Of a DNA stretch of 64,000 bases, positions 1-10,858 are shown piece by piece. Source of the DNA: Gloeopeniophorella convolvens. Its lineage: Eukaryota > Basidiomycota > Agaricomycetes > Russulales. Made by a program: the position numbers and the translations under genes. The notes under the pieces are model-generated. The model did not search any database, had not been told where the DNA came from, and was given only the letters and a program-made list of their open reading frames with translations. The stretch spans positions 33,588 through 97,587 of the forward strand of contig WTXD01000082.1 in the NCBI GenBank assembly GCA_022496205.1, written 5' to 3'. Position 1 is the first letter of the stretch. The number at the start of each line of letters is the position of its first letter.

Positions 1-349
1 AGCTCATCGCCGTCCTCGGCGAGTACCCCCACCCCTGGCTTCAGCGTGACGACGCCTTCCAGCACCCGCGCCCGGCTCTCCTCTATCTGGACATCCAGAC
101 GCTCGAACGGGCTGAACAAGTCGTGCATCCAGGTCCAGATGCGCTCGCCGCCTTCATATAATACGACACCATCGCCGTTGTAGAAGACTGCACTCGGTGC
201 ACACCAGCGCGAGAAGGGGCCATGGGAATCCAGATCGCAGCCTCGAACCATGCTGGTGTACTGTTCCAAGAAGCGTAGAGCCGGATTTGCGCGAGACGCG
301 GCCGACCATTCTCCCTGTGAGAAGGGATTTCAGTATGTGCTCGGGACAT
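1..349 (-). pseudogene. Broken copy of NTF2-like protein gene (partial)
   Basis: This is a diverged duplicate of the intact gene at 4413-5033, offset by about 4.69 kb and cut by the left window edge. It starts with the same Met-Ser-Arg-Ala-His residues at 349. One base is missing in the run of G that follows, so the frame changes after about 12 codons. The original frame continues downstream with clear similarity (ANPAL, LEQYT, SRW, FYNGDGVVY). It also carries a 3-base insertion near 160 relative to the intact copy. Translation from an internal Met is possible but would lack the N-terminus. The call rests on direct comparison of the two copies. Confidence 0.7.
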
Positions 350-1087
350 GGTATGGGGTAGCAGGTCAAGTCGAGGATGGCGGAACCGGGTGCGAGACTA
401 GGATTACAGTGAACTGGATGATCAAGGTAGTTATTGTGCGGAAACATTGCATGCCACAGTAGACAACACAGCAGGCATTAAGTATACGTACAGGGTTCGG
501 TCAGAAGCATCGACGGTCACCGATCACCAGTGACCCGTATAAGCACGTTTGTGTACAATTGGATCATGCTCGAAGTTTAGTGACGTTAGGGCGTAAATAC
601 TCTGGCCCAGGCCTGTGTACTAACGTGAATCCCGGCGACTCAGGCGCTTACGGGGCTGTTCAACACAAGTATCCAGGAGCTAAAATTGTCGTAAAGCAGA
701 TATACTGCGCTCCTACGTAGCTCCAAAGAGGTCTAACATTGTAGGAAAGTCACAGACGCCGATACTTCTGATTGCCCTGTTACATTGGCTGAAAGTCTCG
801 ATCCTCGAAAAGTCATCGATCATTGAAAGTACTCATCTCAGAAGGTATGTGGTTTGTACGCATCAGAAGTTCAAAATCACATAGATACCTGGGAGGTGAG
901 ACACAAAACCATGGGCATGCACCCTTCGCACTGTATTTTATGAAGTCTGCACTCATCAGGATAGACGGGTAGATGAGACTACGCGTGTTATGCGCGCTGG
1001 CGGTGCTAGCGCAGATCAACTACCTCCAGAGGCATGTTCCACATGGTTGTGACGTGAACGTGGTCGGTAGGCTATATAATTCCAACA
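350..1087. repeat. Downstream half of left duplication copy, no gene
   Basis: Positions to about 730 match 5040-5400 with frequent substitutions and small indels, for example the shared word GGTCAGAAGCATCG followed by a shared CCAGGCCT. They belong to the same duplicated block as the NTF2-like copy. From about 730 to the AMSH stop codon I see no gene. Confidence 0.6.
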
Positions 1088-3643
1088 TTAATGTACTTGT
1101 GCCTCAGAGGGCTGCGGCTCACGCACAGCGTATAGTTGCCGTTCCGTGTGTGTGTGCAAGGCGTTGGATTCCTCGCAGGATAGGATCGTTCGGATGCCGG
1201 AAGGGTCCGTGAGACGATATATCATGAAACTGAACAACGTAGAGTCGTCGATTAGGCGCTCTTGGAAGTAGCCTGAGAGTAGGCTCGACATACTTGGGTG
1301 AGTGCTTGGGCGAGCAGATGACTGCAAACGCTTCCGGCAGCACGCTCTGGAAGATGCTTTGCACGTGGAGGTCAACGGAAGTCATGAAGCCTGGCATGGC
1401 CGTGTTAGGGAGACCAATGAAGAAAGAAGAAAGCTCTCACAAGGCTCCGTCGGATGTATGTGTATCTAAAAAACAGTGTTTCCCTGTTTAGGCGCCAGAA
1501 TGCTGAAGCTTGCAAGAGAGAACACTCACCCATCCGAGCGTGACGAGGGCATGTTGCTTCGCGAATTGCGCAATGGCGACTTCATCCTCCATCGTGCATG
1601 CGTTGTGAGTCGAGATCTGCTTTGGAATCAGCAGCGTCGTCACCACATAGCGTCGGTCTTTTTGCTTCCCGAGCAGCAACCCGCAAGTCTCACGATTGCG
1701 CTCCGTGTTGATCCTTCCTATTGATATGAATCGCTCCAGGCAGTCGTAGGCCGGAAAATGTACCGCCATGAGGTCACGAATAGGGACATCTGGTAATAGA
1801 GTCGGTGCGAAGAACTCTTCCAGTTCGAGGGGGATCATGCGTGGAGTAGGCGCTAATACATCATCACGAGGCACAGAATGCGCGGGACCTTGCGTAGATA
1901 CTTCTGCGAGATCCGTTATGGCCGACTCGGGGCTGAGTAGGTGGCTGGTTGAAAGTTCGGGTCCCGCTGGAAGCTCGGTATTGTGTGATGCTGGAGATGG
2001 AGGTATGGCTGTGATGCCGATGATAGGTCTTTTCCCAACATACCAAAGTCATTAGAATTGCTCGCCACATGAGTATAAGGATGCTTACGACTTTGGCGTC
2101 GATTTCAGCGGTGACTTTGATACATGCGGAACAAACGGGACAGAACCCGGAGGTAAGCCTACATCTGAGAGTTGTATTGTGGGAATTGTGAGTTTGGCGA
2201 CGGGCTGCATGTAGGGGGTCTGGGTTCCGGCGCCTGCTTCTGAAGATGTGGAAGTCGACGCCGAGGTGGGCTCCATATACTCGCTAGCGGGATCTGAGAA
2301 CGCCGCGAGATCTGTGGCAACTGAGTCATCTGAGCTGCTCTCAGAACCTGACTGGCCTATATCTTCGTCTTCTTCAGATACCCTCGATTGCTGCGCCAGA
2401 TAACGCGCCCGGTCATCGTTGAGAGTGCGAAACCGATTCCAGTTGGTCCGTTCGTTGGCAGAATTGACAGTCTTGACTGTGTGGTCTGACCAGACGGAGG
2501 AGACGGAACCCGTCGGGCTTCCTACACGAGTCTCCTCGTGCGTAAGCGTAGGGCTCACAGGCCCCTGCACCCTCGGGTTTCCATGCGGGTGTCCAAGCAC
2601 TCCAGGTAACTGATGCACCATGTGGTGCGACACGACGCTACTATGGAATGAGTCCTGGTTTCCATCTGCAACATATGATGAGACAAGGCCTTTCCAAGTG
2701 AATGGATGACAAGCGCACTAGGAGGTTGAGAGCGCGGGGTCACAGTATTGAGAGGATGTCTTTCGTGCCCGAGGGACTGCGAATGAGCAAGGGTGATGTC
2801 GTTGTTGACCCTATCGACCGACACGGGCGCAGGAGTGGATGCTGGCTCCACCGAACGGGTCGCGTCTGCCAGCCACTGGTTGTAACGTGTTGTGATGATT
2901 GGCTTCAGCTTACTCAAACGAGAAAGCATCTTTTGTCCATGCTGTGGACGATGTTAGCCAACCCAAGTAGAATTGAGTCTAACCAAAAGATATTTGACTA
3001 ATGGAAGATGGGCAAACGACGGGATTCATGATTAGACACGAACCCACGTCGGTCTAGCTAGGTATAATTGCTGGACCGCACTGTCCCAGCAGGCAAGTGC
3101 CAGACTGAGGGAAAAATCCAGCGTGGCGGGAAGTGCTGCAGAAACGAGCACTCCCACGTCATAATGTCATAGGTATATAAGATGGTGACCGTCTCCTGAA
3201 GCACCAACTGCTCTCATCGTCTGACGGCGCCGACAGACTCCAGAACAAGGAAAGCCAGAATAGCAAGAACGAGGACGAAGCTTGGTATACAGACTCACCA
3301 GTTTCAGGTTGTGCCGTTGCGTTGGGTCAAGGAGGACCCTATAATCCGGGTGGGTAGGAATCTTCTCAAGCACAATCCTTGAGCTGATGGAGAATGAAAC
3401 GAATGCAGATTCGTTTTCTCCTTTCTCCAAGAAACTCTCTGCGTCGGTCCGCGTGCTCTCAGCGACCCGAAGCCAGACCTTAAACGGCCGATCGCCGTCC
3501 CCGATGGACTGTTCTACGCGATCCATGAGTTCCGCGAGGGACTTCGGTCGCGAGGGTTGTGGAGGGATACGAGGTATATGCGAGGTCCCTAGTCTTGGCT
3601 TTGAGTCGGTGCGTAATGTGCTGTTAGTCTGCGACGGGTGCAT
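1088..3643 (-). CDS. AMSH-type JAMM/MPN+ deubiquitinase
   Basis: Zinc metalloprotease of the AMSH/STAMBP family (S. pombe Sst2), which trims K63-linked ubiquitin chains at endosomes with ESCRT. The model is complement(join(1088..1229, 1294..1390, 1441..1465, 1530..2028, 2089..2665, 2719..2941, 3299..3643)). All exons close in phase and give 635 residues. Exons 1-2 encode a USP8-dimerisation/MIT-like region (SLAELMDRVEQ, then KMLSRLSKLKP, RYNQWL). A long Ser/Pro-rich linker with an acidic SEEDEDIGQSGSES patch follows. The C-terminal JAMM core has the catalytic Glu in ETCGLLLG, then GWIHIHPTEPCFMTSVD, an exact H-x-H-x10-D zinc motif. It ends with CSPKHSP, YRLTDPSG and a Cys/His insertion typical of AMSH (LSCEESNALHTH). 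The ATG at 3643 is the first in frame. The 357-bp intron after exon 1 is unusually long here. The family call is very secure. Confidence 0.95.
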
Positions 3644-4412
3644 GATGGTCGGGGCGGTGAGTGACAGCGCGGACACATGAGACTCCGATAAGCAATTCCC
3701 AACCTATGATCAGACGCCCGTCAATATGCGGAGGAATACACCTTATATGCAAGGCAGACGCACTAGCCCATAGTCCCATGACCATCACTCAAATTTAGCT
3801 CGGAAGAGAGAAGGAATCGGGATTGGGAAACGTTCTGGAGAGCGACTCGGCTCCACCGAACAGGTACAGACGCAGAGGCCTCGGGTCGGAGGTTCTGTAC
3901 GCGGCGTATAGCTGGTCGCTCGCCCTCACGCGGGAGCTTGTGGGTAGCTGCAGTGACAACAACAACGGTGAGCATATACATACTAGTTCAACTTCACGGA
4001 GATTGTGAAGCCTGGCGGGATGCGTGGGAATACACCACGTGGAGAGACGCTTTTCCCGAACCCGGATGATCGCACCGCGCCGCGGTCTCTACGCACCTCT
4101 CCGCGCTCGAATGTCCCAATTTCTCCTAGAACTACCGGATATGAGAGTACTGCAAGGTCTCAGCGGAATAGTGCCACTCAGAATCGAACACGGTCAACTT
4201 TCTAGGCTTCGAAGCGGAATACTGGTCCCACTGTCTGCACGTGCACTGAGTCACCTCGAGCCGGGAATCATATCTATATACGTACTTTGTTCGCGGCGAT
4301 AGTACACGTTCGTTCAAGCGTTCTGTCTAAGTATCTGCAGATCTGTGCTCAACCCCCAGTGCAACCGTATCCGATTCCCTGTTTACAGCTTCGAACTGTT
4401 CTCCTTGGTAGC
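3644..4412. other. Intergenic stretch between AMSH and NTF2-like genes
   Basis: No supported gene. Short open frames exist on both strands but show no family pattern or consistent splice structure. This interval holds the divergent 5' flank of the AMSH gene and the 3' flank of the NTF2-like gene. Confidence 0.4.
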
Positions 4413-5033
4413 CTAGGCCCGCTCAGCACCCTTCCTTCGTCGCTCTGCCAGCTCACGCGCCAGGACAGCAGTGTCCCACCAGACTTTGCCACGCCAGAAC
4501 TGCCTCTCGCTCGTACCCTGCCCAGCCTCCTCTGGCTCGCCGATGACGAACTCCATCATCCTGCGCACAGGGATACCCTCACCCCGGAGCGCCGAGTCGC
4601 GTGGGTGGAAGACCATCACGTGTTCATATATCACCAGATCGCCCTTTTTGATGCTCGGATCGGTAGTCTCTTCTCCGCTCTGCCCCGGCACATCGCCGTC
4701 CTCGGCGAGTACCCCCACCCCTGGCTTCAGCGTGACGACGCCTTCCAGCACCCGCGCTCGGCTCTCCTCTATCTGGACGTCTAGGCGCTCGAACGGGCCG
4801 AACAAGTCGTGCATCCAGGTCCAGATGCGCTCGCCGCCTTGATATACGACACCATCGCCATTGTAGAAGACTGCACTCGGTGCATACCAGCGCGAGAAGG
4901 GGCCATGGGAATCCAGGTCGCTGCCTAGAACCATGTCGGTGTACTGTTCCAGGAAGTGTAGAGCCGGATTTGCGCGAGACGCGGTCGACCATTCGCCCCT
5001 GTGAGAAGGAATTTTGTTATGTGCGCGGGACAT
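4413..5033 (-). CDS. NTF2-like / SnoaL-type fold protein
   Basis: Uninterrupted 206-residue frame starting at ATG 5033. The pattern (ANPALHFLEQYTDMVL, FSRWYAPSAVFYNGDG, VVYQGGERIW, LVIYEHVMVFH, MMEFVIGE, FWRGKVWWD) is that of the small fungal alpha+beta-cone proteins of the NTF2/SnoaL fold. That fold is often found in uncharacterised enzymes or ligand-binding proteins. No signal peptide or membrane segment is visible. The gene sits in the right copy of a duplicated block; the left copy at 1-349 is frameshifted. The specific function is unknown. Confidence 0.7.
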   Translation of the reverse strand: MSRAHNKIPSHRGEWSTASRANPALHFLEQYTDMVLGSDLDSHGPFSRWYAPSAVFYNGDGVVYQGGERIWTWMHDLFGPFERLDVQIEESRARVLEGVVTLKPGVGVLAEDGDVPGQSGEETTDPSIKKGDLVIYEHVMVFHPRDSALRGEGIPVRRMMEFVIGEPEEAGQGTSERQFWRGKVWWDTAVLARELAERRRKGAERA

Positions 5034-5405
5034 GATATGGAGTAGTAGGTCAAGCTGAGGAGGGCAGAAATGGCTATGAGGTCAGGTTTGCGGTGAGCTG
5101 GATGGCCAGGGCAGTATTGTCCGGAAACGTCGCACACCAAAGTAAATAGCGCAAGCAGGTGTTATATGCAGGGTGTAGGCTTCGGTCAGAAGCATCGGCC
5201 ACCAGTGACCAGCATAAGCACATTTATGTACGACTAGATCATACCCGAAATTTGGTGGCGTTCGGTCGTAAGTAATTCGCGCCCAGGCCTACTTATTGTC
5301 GATCCCGGCAGCCCAAGCGCTCATGGAGCTGTTCGACACGGGGATCAGCAACTGAGATCATCGTAAATCAAATATGCTGCGTCCCCTATATAGCTACAAT
5401 TTGAG
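5034..5405. repeat. Flank of right duplication copy
   Basis: Matches 350-730 in the same order and orientation, with about one difference every 5-6 bases by eye. This shows that the duplication reached beyond the coding region. Similarity stops near 5400. Confidence 0.65.
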
Positions 5406-7089
5406 GTTTACGCGGCACCAGAAGCGGGAGGGTGATTGATGGCATAGCCTGAAAGCGTAAAGAAACAAGGTAAACAGGGACTACTCAAGAAACCTGCGAG
5501 ATAGGTGAGTCTCGGGGGTATGCTGAGGTTAGGTACAGCAGAGAAAGCTAGTGCTAATGCTAGGGACCGACCCATAACTAACTCAACAAGGCGCGCTGCT
5601 CGTAGTCCGAACGGGTTGGCACGGATCTGCTGATAGACTTCAACGTGGTGAAGATGGTCACTATAGCATGCGTCGGACAAGAGCAGTACCGCGACCGCTC
5701 GGAAAACTCGAAGCGCAATTTTCTATGTTTGTCTGACGTCAACCGTATCTCAGTGAGCCATCCATGAGACTAACTTGTTGACTACAAGCTCCTGGAGCCG
5801 AATCCCATTGTCGCCGTGTCCGTTAGAGTATTTTCCTGGTTATGCCAAAGAACGACACTGAGAGTCATAGTTCCCTCTCTCGACATATTCTAGTGAGACT
5901 GGCAGGTTTGAGCGTGTGTAGCGGAAACGAGGACACAAAGCATTGGAGTTAAGGCCAAGGCAGCATAATCTTGACCAGTGCTGAGACTGTCAGCGGTTGG
6001 TTGGTGCGGTTGATGTCTTACACGACGCATGACGCAGATGACTGGCACCCCGGCCGCGATGGTGTGGACGTCAGACCCTCGCCGATTGCTCGCCGAGGTA
6101 GGCAGTCTGATCAGGTCTGATCGGGGACCGGAACGGCAGGATCCGAATCCATTCTCGGGCATGCATTCACACGGTATGATCGCCACCCTCGGGCAGCTCG
6201 GGGCCGCGTCATCGTCTGAGTCGTTCAATCCACTACTTACATAGAGACCGTTGAATAGTACCTCTTCAGCGCTTCGGCGCTCAGCGCTCAGAGCCCAGTC
6301 CCCGACTCCCTTGGTTGTACCAGGTGAATATCATTCCCGCGGCGGGCCTACAGCTCCGAGAATGGTTCCTCTGCGTCCCTACCCAATCCGAAAGACCGTA
6401 CCACTGCTTGGGAAGCAGTTGACCTAAGGTACGTGACTGCCAAGGATATGAAAGCTATGCAGTATTCCTCCGACTGGCCCGGAAAGTGGCTTGATGATGG
6501 ATTTTGGCATGCTCGGCGGGGCAAGCACTCACCGACTATTACGTGCAGGAACTGCAACGCAGTACCATTGTTCCCCGCAAGCACAACTGCGGGCGTTATT
6601 GGGCGCTTTTTGATATCCTGGTGAGTGGTGGGGCATACTCATCGATGTATGATGTCGACGAAGTGACACCGTGACAGGGAGGTGCCTGCGCACCAACCTT
6701 TGGGCTATCCGGGATTCCCAAAGGAGGGCAACATCCTAACCAGGTCCGCTGAAGATCAAGGCCCGTGTACTTTCTCGTAGGGACGCTATCCCCCGGGGTT
6801 TCATTGGGGGCGCTGGTCCAACTTACGTGCCTCAAGGCTCAGCATCTATCTCAGGGTCTGAACCGCTTCCGGCAGATCTGCATCTCCTTTGGCGCTCGCG
6901 CAAGACTCATACTCAAGCCATCAACCTGCATCGGGGACAGTGGCGCTGAGCGACACTTCTTTATTGTGCCAAAAACTCAACTTTGATGATCAACCACGTC
7001 AATGCGGTGGGAACTGCGCCCTCCCGAGATCCAAAATCACGATATAAGTGCTTTATGCAACCTATGTGCGACTTCTCCCACCTTCGCCT
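5406..7089. other. 1.7-kb stretch without a confident gene
   Basis: Several short frames occur on both strands. The most gene-like piece is a minus-strand segment at about 6500-6622, bounded by an acceptor-like CCAG and a donor GTGAGT and reading DIKKRPITPAVVLAGNNG. I could not extend it into a recognisable protein. No family assignment is possible. Confidence 0.35.
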
Positions 7090-9036
7090 ATGGACGCGAT
7101 ACTGAAACCTGTGGTGAATACTCTGAAGGCGGGTTACTTCGCTGTTGTCGTTTCTTCTATGTGAGTAACTAGTTGCTTGGAAATAGGCCCCTCCCAACAT
7201 TGCTCTCGCAGGGTCTATGGCATCAACCTATGGCAGGCGCATTCATACTACACCAAGTACTCGTCCAATGATGGCTTCCTGCTGAAGTCGTTTGTGAGTC
7301 CTTCAACCATTGATACAGCCAGACGGCTTCTAACCAGTATTGTCGTGTCGCTGTGAAGGTGGCCTTTCTCTTGTACTTGAAATCTCTTTCCGCTGCAAAT
7401 CGGTGCGCTGACTTCAGGACATCGTAGCATCCTCGACACGGCTAGTTTGGCTTTATCCTCAAATACCATGTACGTGCTGTTCGTGCAGAACTTCGGTGAC
7501 CCGTTGTCTGATGTCCTCAATGGTCCCTGGTAAGTTCTCATGATCTGTCTCCACTCCGCCACCCTTATTTGTTTGATGTTCATTTATAGGAGCTACGCAG
7601 TATGTTATCGAGATTGATGCCCTATATGACTCATCCTCACTTTCTCCGACCAGGCGCATGGCACCGTCGCATGTGGGTGACTTCCTTTCTTGTCTCTCGA
7701 TGTATGAATCTGACATTGTTGCAGTCGTTGTCGATGTATGCATTCAGAAGTGCGTTTAATGAGACACGCACCTCATCGCGTCGCTCATACTGGCCCCTGT
7801 AGTTTCTTTGCGCACAGAGTCTACAAGCGTCAGTGCTATTGTCGCCTACAGCGTGCTTAACCCTCTCATTGACTCTGTATCACGTAGTGGGCAGAGGCGC
7901 CGTCCATATCCCTATTGCAATAGTACGTGCTTCCATTTTCGTGCTCATTTATACGGTTCTTACAGCGTCTTCTACCAGTCTTTAACCTCCTTGGGGTCAT
8001 TTGGTGAGCCCGCATCACAATTCCGAGGCCGAGACAAGCTCAGCTGACTTCATGTGGCAGCTCTCGGCCTCAGTACGTAAACCAACCCTCTTCGCCTTTT
8101 TGTAACCCAGAATCTCAACCAGACACGGACTTCAGCATTCAATATCATGAAGTTCGTGTCGTCCTCTCTGGTTCTCGGTGACATCGAATACCAACAATAT
8201 TTTGACTTTCTAGGCTAGAGACGCGCGTCCTAGGACAGAGTGTCTCTCAGAACGTAAGCGTACCCTCGCAAGTCGAACTCTGCCATAGAACTTGACCGGC
8301 ATCTTCCACGGTAACAGCACTACATTATCGGTGTCTTCTCCTTGCAGGTCGCCTGTGATGTATTCATCACCTCGGGCTTGGTCTACTACCTTTTCAAGTA
8401 TCGTAGCACCGTCAGACGGTGCGTGTCTGGGTTTGTCTATGTGACCCTCCACGAACAACTTCATCTAGGACTAATCGGGCCTTGAATACCTTGGCGTTCT
8501 ACTCGATCAACTGTGGCGCTATCAACGTGTGAGATCGCAGCGAAGCCCAACCCAGACGGTTACTGACAATCCTACAGAATGACCGCCATCGGTGCCGTAA
8601 CCTGTGTACGCCTCATCTCCTTAGGTCCCTTATTGAAATGGCTACTGACTGCGGGCACCGTCGCCACGTAGATCATATCTTCCCCACAAGCGTTATATTG
8701 GACAGCCTTCTTCGTTCTTCAGGTCAAGCTGTACTTTTCCTCTTTCATGGCCATGTGCGTAAACTCGTCGCTGCCTCCGCATTTACTCCTCATATAGGCT
8801 TCAGCCTGAATTCTCGAACGCATGTACGAGACATCCTCCACGGCCAAGACGGAATCGTGATGTCGATGTCTGTGGTCCGGTCCAAGGCGCACCGTGCGAG
8901 CCATACCCAGTCGGTCGATCCTGTACGCGGCGTGCAGGTAGGCGCGCAGAACATGCGCGACCATGTCATCGATATTCACCCCAATTTGGGCTCTGAATCC
9001 ACTGTCCCGAGGGAGACCCTCGGCAAAACCGAATGA
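7090..9036 (+). CDS. DUF6534 multi-pass membrane protein
   Basis: Basidiomycete integral membrane protein split into many small exons. Exon 1 starts at ATG 7090 (MDAILKPVVNTL). Exon 2 at 7212-7293 reads MVYGINLWQAHSYYTKYSS and LLKSF. A 14-nt exon at 7359-7372 follows, then 7428-7529 (DTASLALSSNTMYVLF, VQNFGDP) and a 10-nt exon at 7590-7599. Later exons give VVVDVCIQNFFAHRVYK (7725-7828) and LLPVFNLLGVIW (7966-8003). Near 8375-8600 is the diagnostic DUF6534 stretch ACDVFITSGLVYYLFK, RTNRALNTLAFYSINCGA. The last exon (about 8800-9036) reads LNSRTHVRDIL and a hydrophilic tail. The junction near 7676/7725 does not close in phase with canonical GT-AG, and exons between 8004 and 8370 are unresolved. 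The family is clear; the exact protein is not. Function is unknown, with a predicted membrane location. Confidence 0.8.
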
Positions 9037-9290
9037 TCTGCTTCAACACGGACATGTGCGTTCCCAAGTCGGTCGGTGGCTTGGATTATAGGCACCGCGA
9101 TACTGGTTATTGGTGGTGGTTGGCTTTACAAAGTAATGGGTTTGGGACACAAGGACCCTATATATATGTTTATATGGCACTCTATAGCTCGAAACACACA
9201 TACTACAGGACAAGATGAAGTTGCGTACATCTAGATCGTACACAGTGCGAGACAACAATCAACACAAGGGTGAAAAGTCCAGCGTCCTCG

Positions 9291-10261
9291 TCACTCTGCG
9301 AACCCCTGCGAGACCAGTTAATACTTGAAGCATATGTAGCTCAGATACACACCTCGACGGCACTAGGTAACGAATCCAGCACTTCCTTGATCGCCCGCGA
9401 CGAAAGCGCCTTGTCGTACACCGGGCTCCCGCACACCACCTTCTTGCACCGCGCCGCCCAGCACGCCTGCGCCGTCGGCCAGTCCTCCAGCCCCGCGAGC
9501 ACCGTGTCGCCCGCGGGGCGGCGCTCGAGCTCATACAGCATAGCATGCTTGAGCTCGCGCCACTCGGAGTAGGAGATAGGCTCGCGGCAGCGCGAGCAGC
9601 GCGCGCCGGTGACGTCGCTGAGCTGCAGGTCGGTGAGGAACGGCGCCTCGGTGAGGCGCGCGCGGAACTGCGCGCGGCGCGTGTGGTGCAGCTCGAAGAG
9701 CGCGAGCAGGTCCGGCGTGCGCAGGCGCAGCAGCGCGCCGCGGTGCGCGGGCGCGTGCAGGTCGAGCGTGAGCGAGCGCGCCGACGCGAGGCGCGCGTCG
9801 TCCGCCCAGCCGAAGTGGCACGCGGCGGCGTAGAGCCGCAGCGGCGCGTCGAGGAACGCGGGCGTGCGCAGGAGCGCGCGCACGATGGACGCGGGGCCGG
9901 GCATGTCGTACTTCTCCGCGGCGTAGAGGATCGGCTCGACCGCGTCCCAGGTCTCGAGCGTGGGGATCTCGAGCCCGCAGATCATGCGCAGGAGCGGCTC
10001 GAGCGTGCGCGACTCCTCGTCGAGCGTGATCACTTCTGCGTCGGGCTCGGAGGATGGGAGCGTGCGGGGGAGCGGGATCTCGCGCTGCGGGAGCGTGAAC
10101 ATCGCGCGGAACCAGGAGGAGGTCATCTTGAGCGTCGTCGACGGCACGCGGAATAGCACGCCGTCGCGCGAGCCGAGGACGACATCGGCTTCGAAGGAGA
10201 AGAGGGGGTGGAATTGCAGGTTTGTGGGCTCATCTGCGGCGACTGGTGTCTCGTTCTGCAT
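9291..10261 (-). CDS. BTB/POZ domain protein
   Basis: Model complement(join(9291..9305, 9353..10261)), 307 residues, start ATG 10261. The N-terminal 40-140 region has the fungal BTB pattern FEADVVLGSRDGVLFRV, STTLKMTSSWFRAMF, then the acidic VITLDEES and LLRMICGLEIP, YAAEKYDMP. The middle is an Ala/Arg/Leu-rich helical part (LRLYAAACHFGWADDARLAS) typical of the large basidiomycete BTB family. A CSRCREPISYSEWRELKH motif follows that could bind a metal. The short 3' exon adds only GFAE after a 47-bp intron; without splicing the protein ends VEVCI one exon earlier. GC at codon third positions is very high in 9500-10200, which creates long antisense frames. BTB proteins often act in dimerisation or cullin-3 ubiquitination; the partner is unknown. 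Confidence 0.85.
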
Positions 10262-10858
10262 GGTGCGCAGGCCTCAAGATGGGGAAGAACGAAAAGTTGA
10301 ACGTTGGACGTTGGCGGATCTTAACGAGTCGAGGGATCGTGGAGGCGCTGCGGCTTCCTAACTAGTCGGGCGTGGGGCGGTGGTGCTTCCTGCGTCGGCT
10401 GTGGTAAAGACGATTGTCGCTCGACGCGACCCGATGATTGCAGACTAGCCCAAGCGTACCACTGTAGATACAGTGGAGTAATGGAGTAGTGAAAGTTGGG
10501 CCCTGCGAGCGCAGTGGGGAATTTTTGAGAAAAGCATGGTGATGTCCGATTGCTGACAACGGCCGCGCTTCGAGCTCCAGCGCACCGCCGCGCTCAACAC
10601 GTTTTCCCCACGTTGCCGGACTCCATCTGATCCCGAGATCGTTCGACATGATGCCCGCTCAGACTACCAACTTAAAACTACTGAAAATCTCTCGTTCCTT
10701 TGGGGACACACTCCACCACAAAGGTCCTTGAACTAGTGTCCGACTACACGAAAATACTAACGAGTGTGACTACCAAAACAAGCGTCCAAGCCGAGTTCAT
10801 CCACGTCAAAGACATACCACCCGCAATCATAACATAACATCGGACACTTCGCGAAATT
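10262..10858. other. Intergenic, no gene seen
   Basis: Holds the upstream flank of the BTB gene and the 3' flank of the glycoprotein gene. Frames in this interval are short and unpatterned. Confidence 0.4.

Noticed and set aside
9545..10156. 203-codon plus-strand ORF rich in Arg/Glu/Ala
   Set aside because: It is exactly antisense to the GC-rich BTB coding exon; the composition is what high third-position GC produces on the opposite strand.
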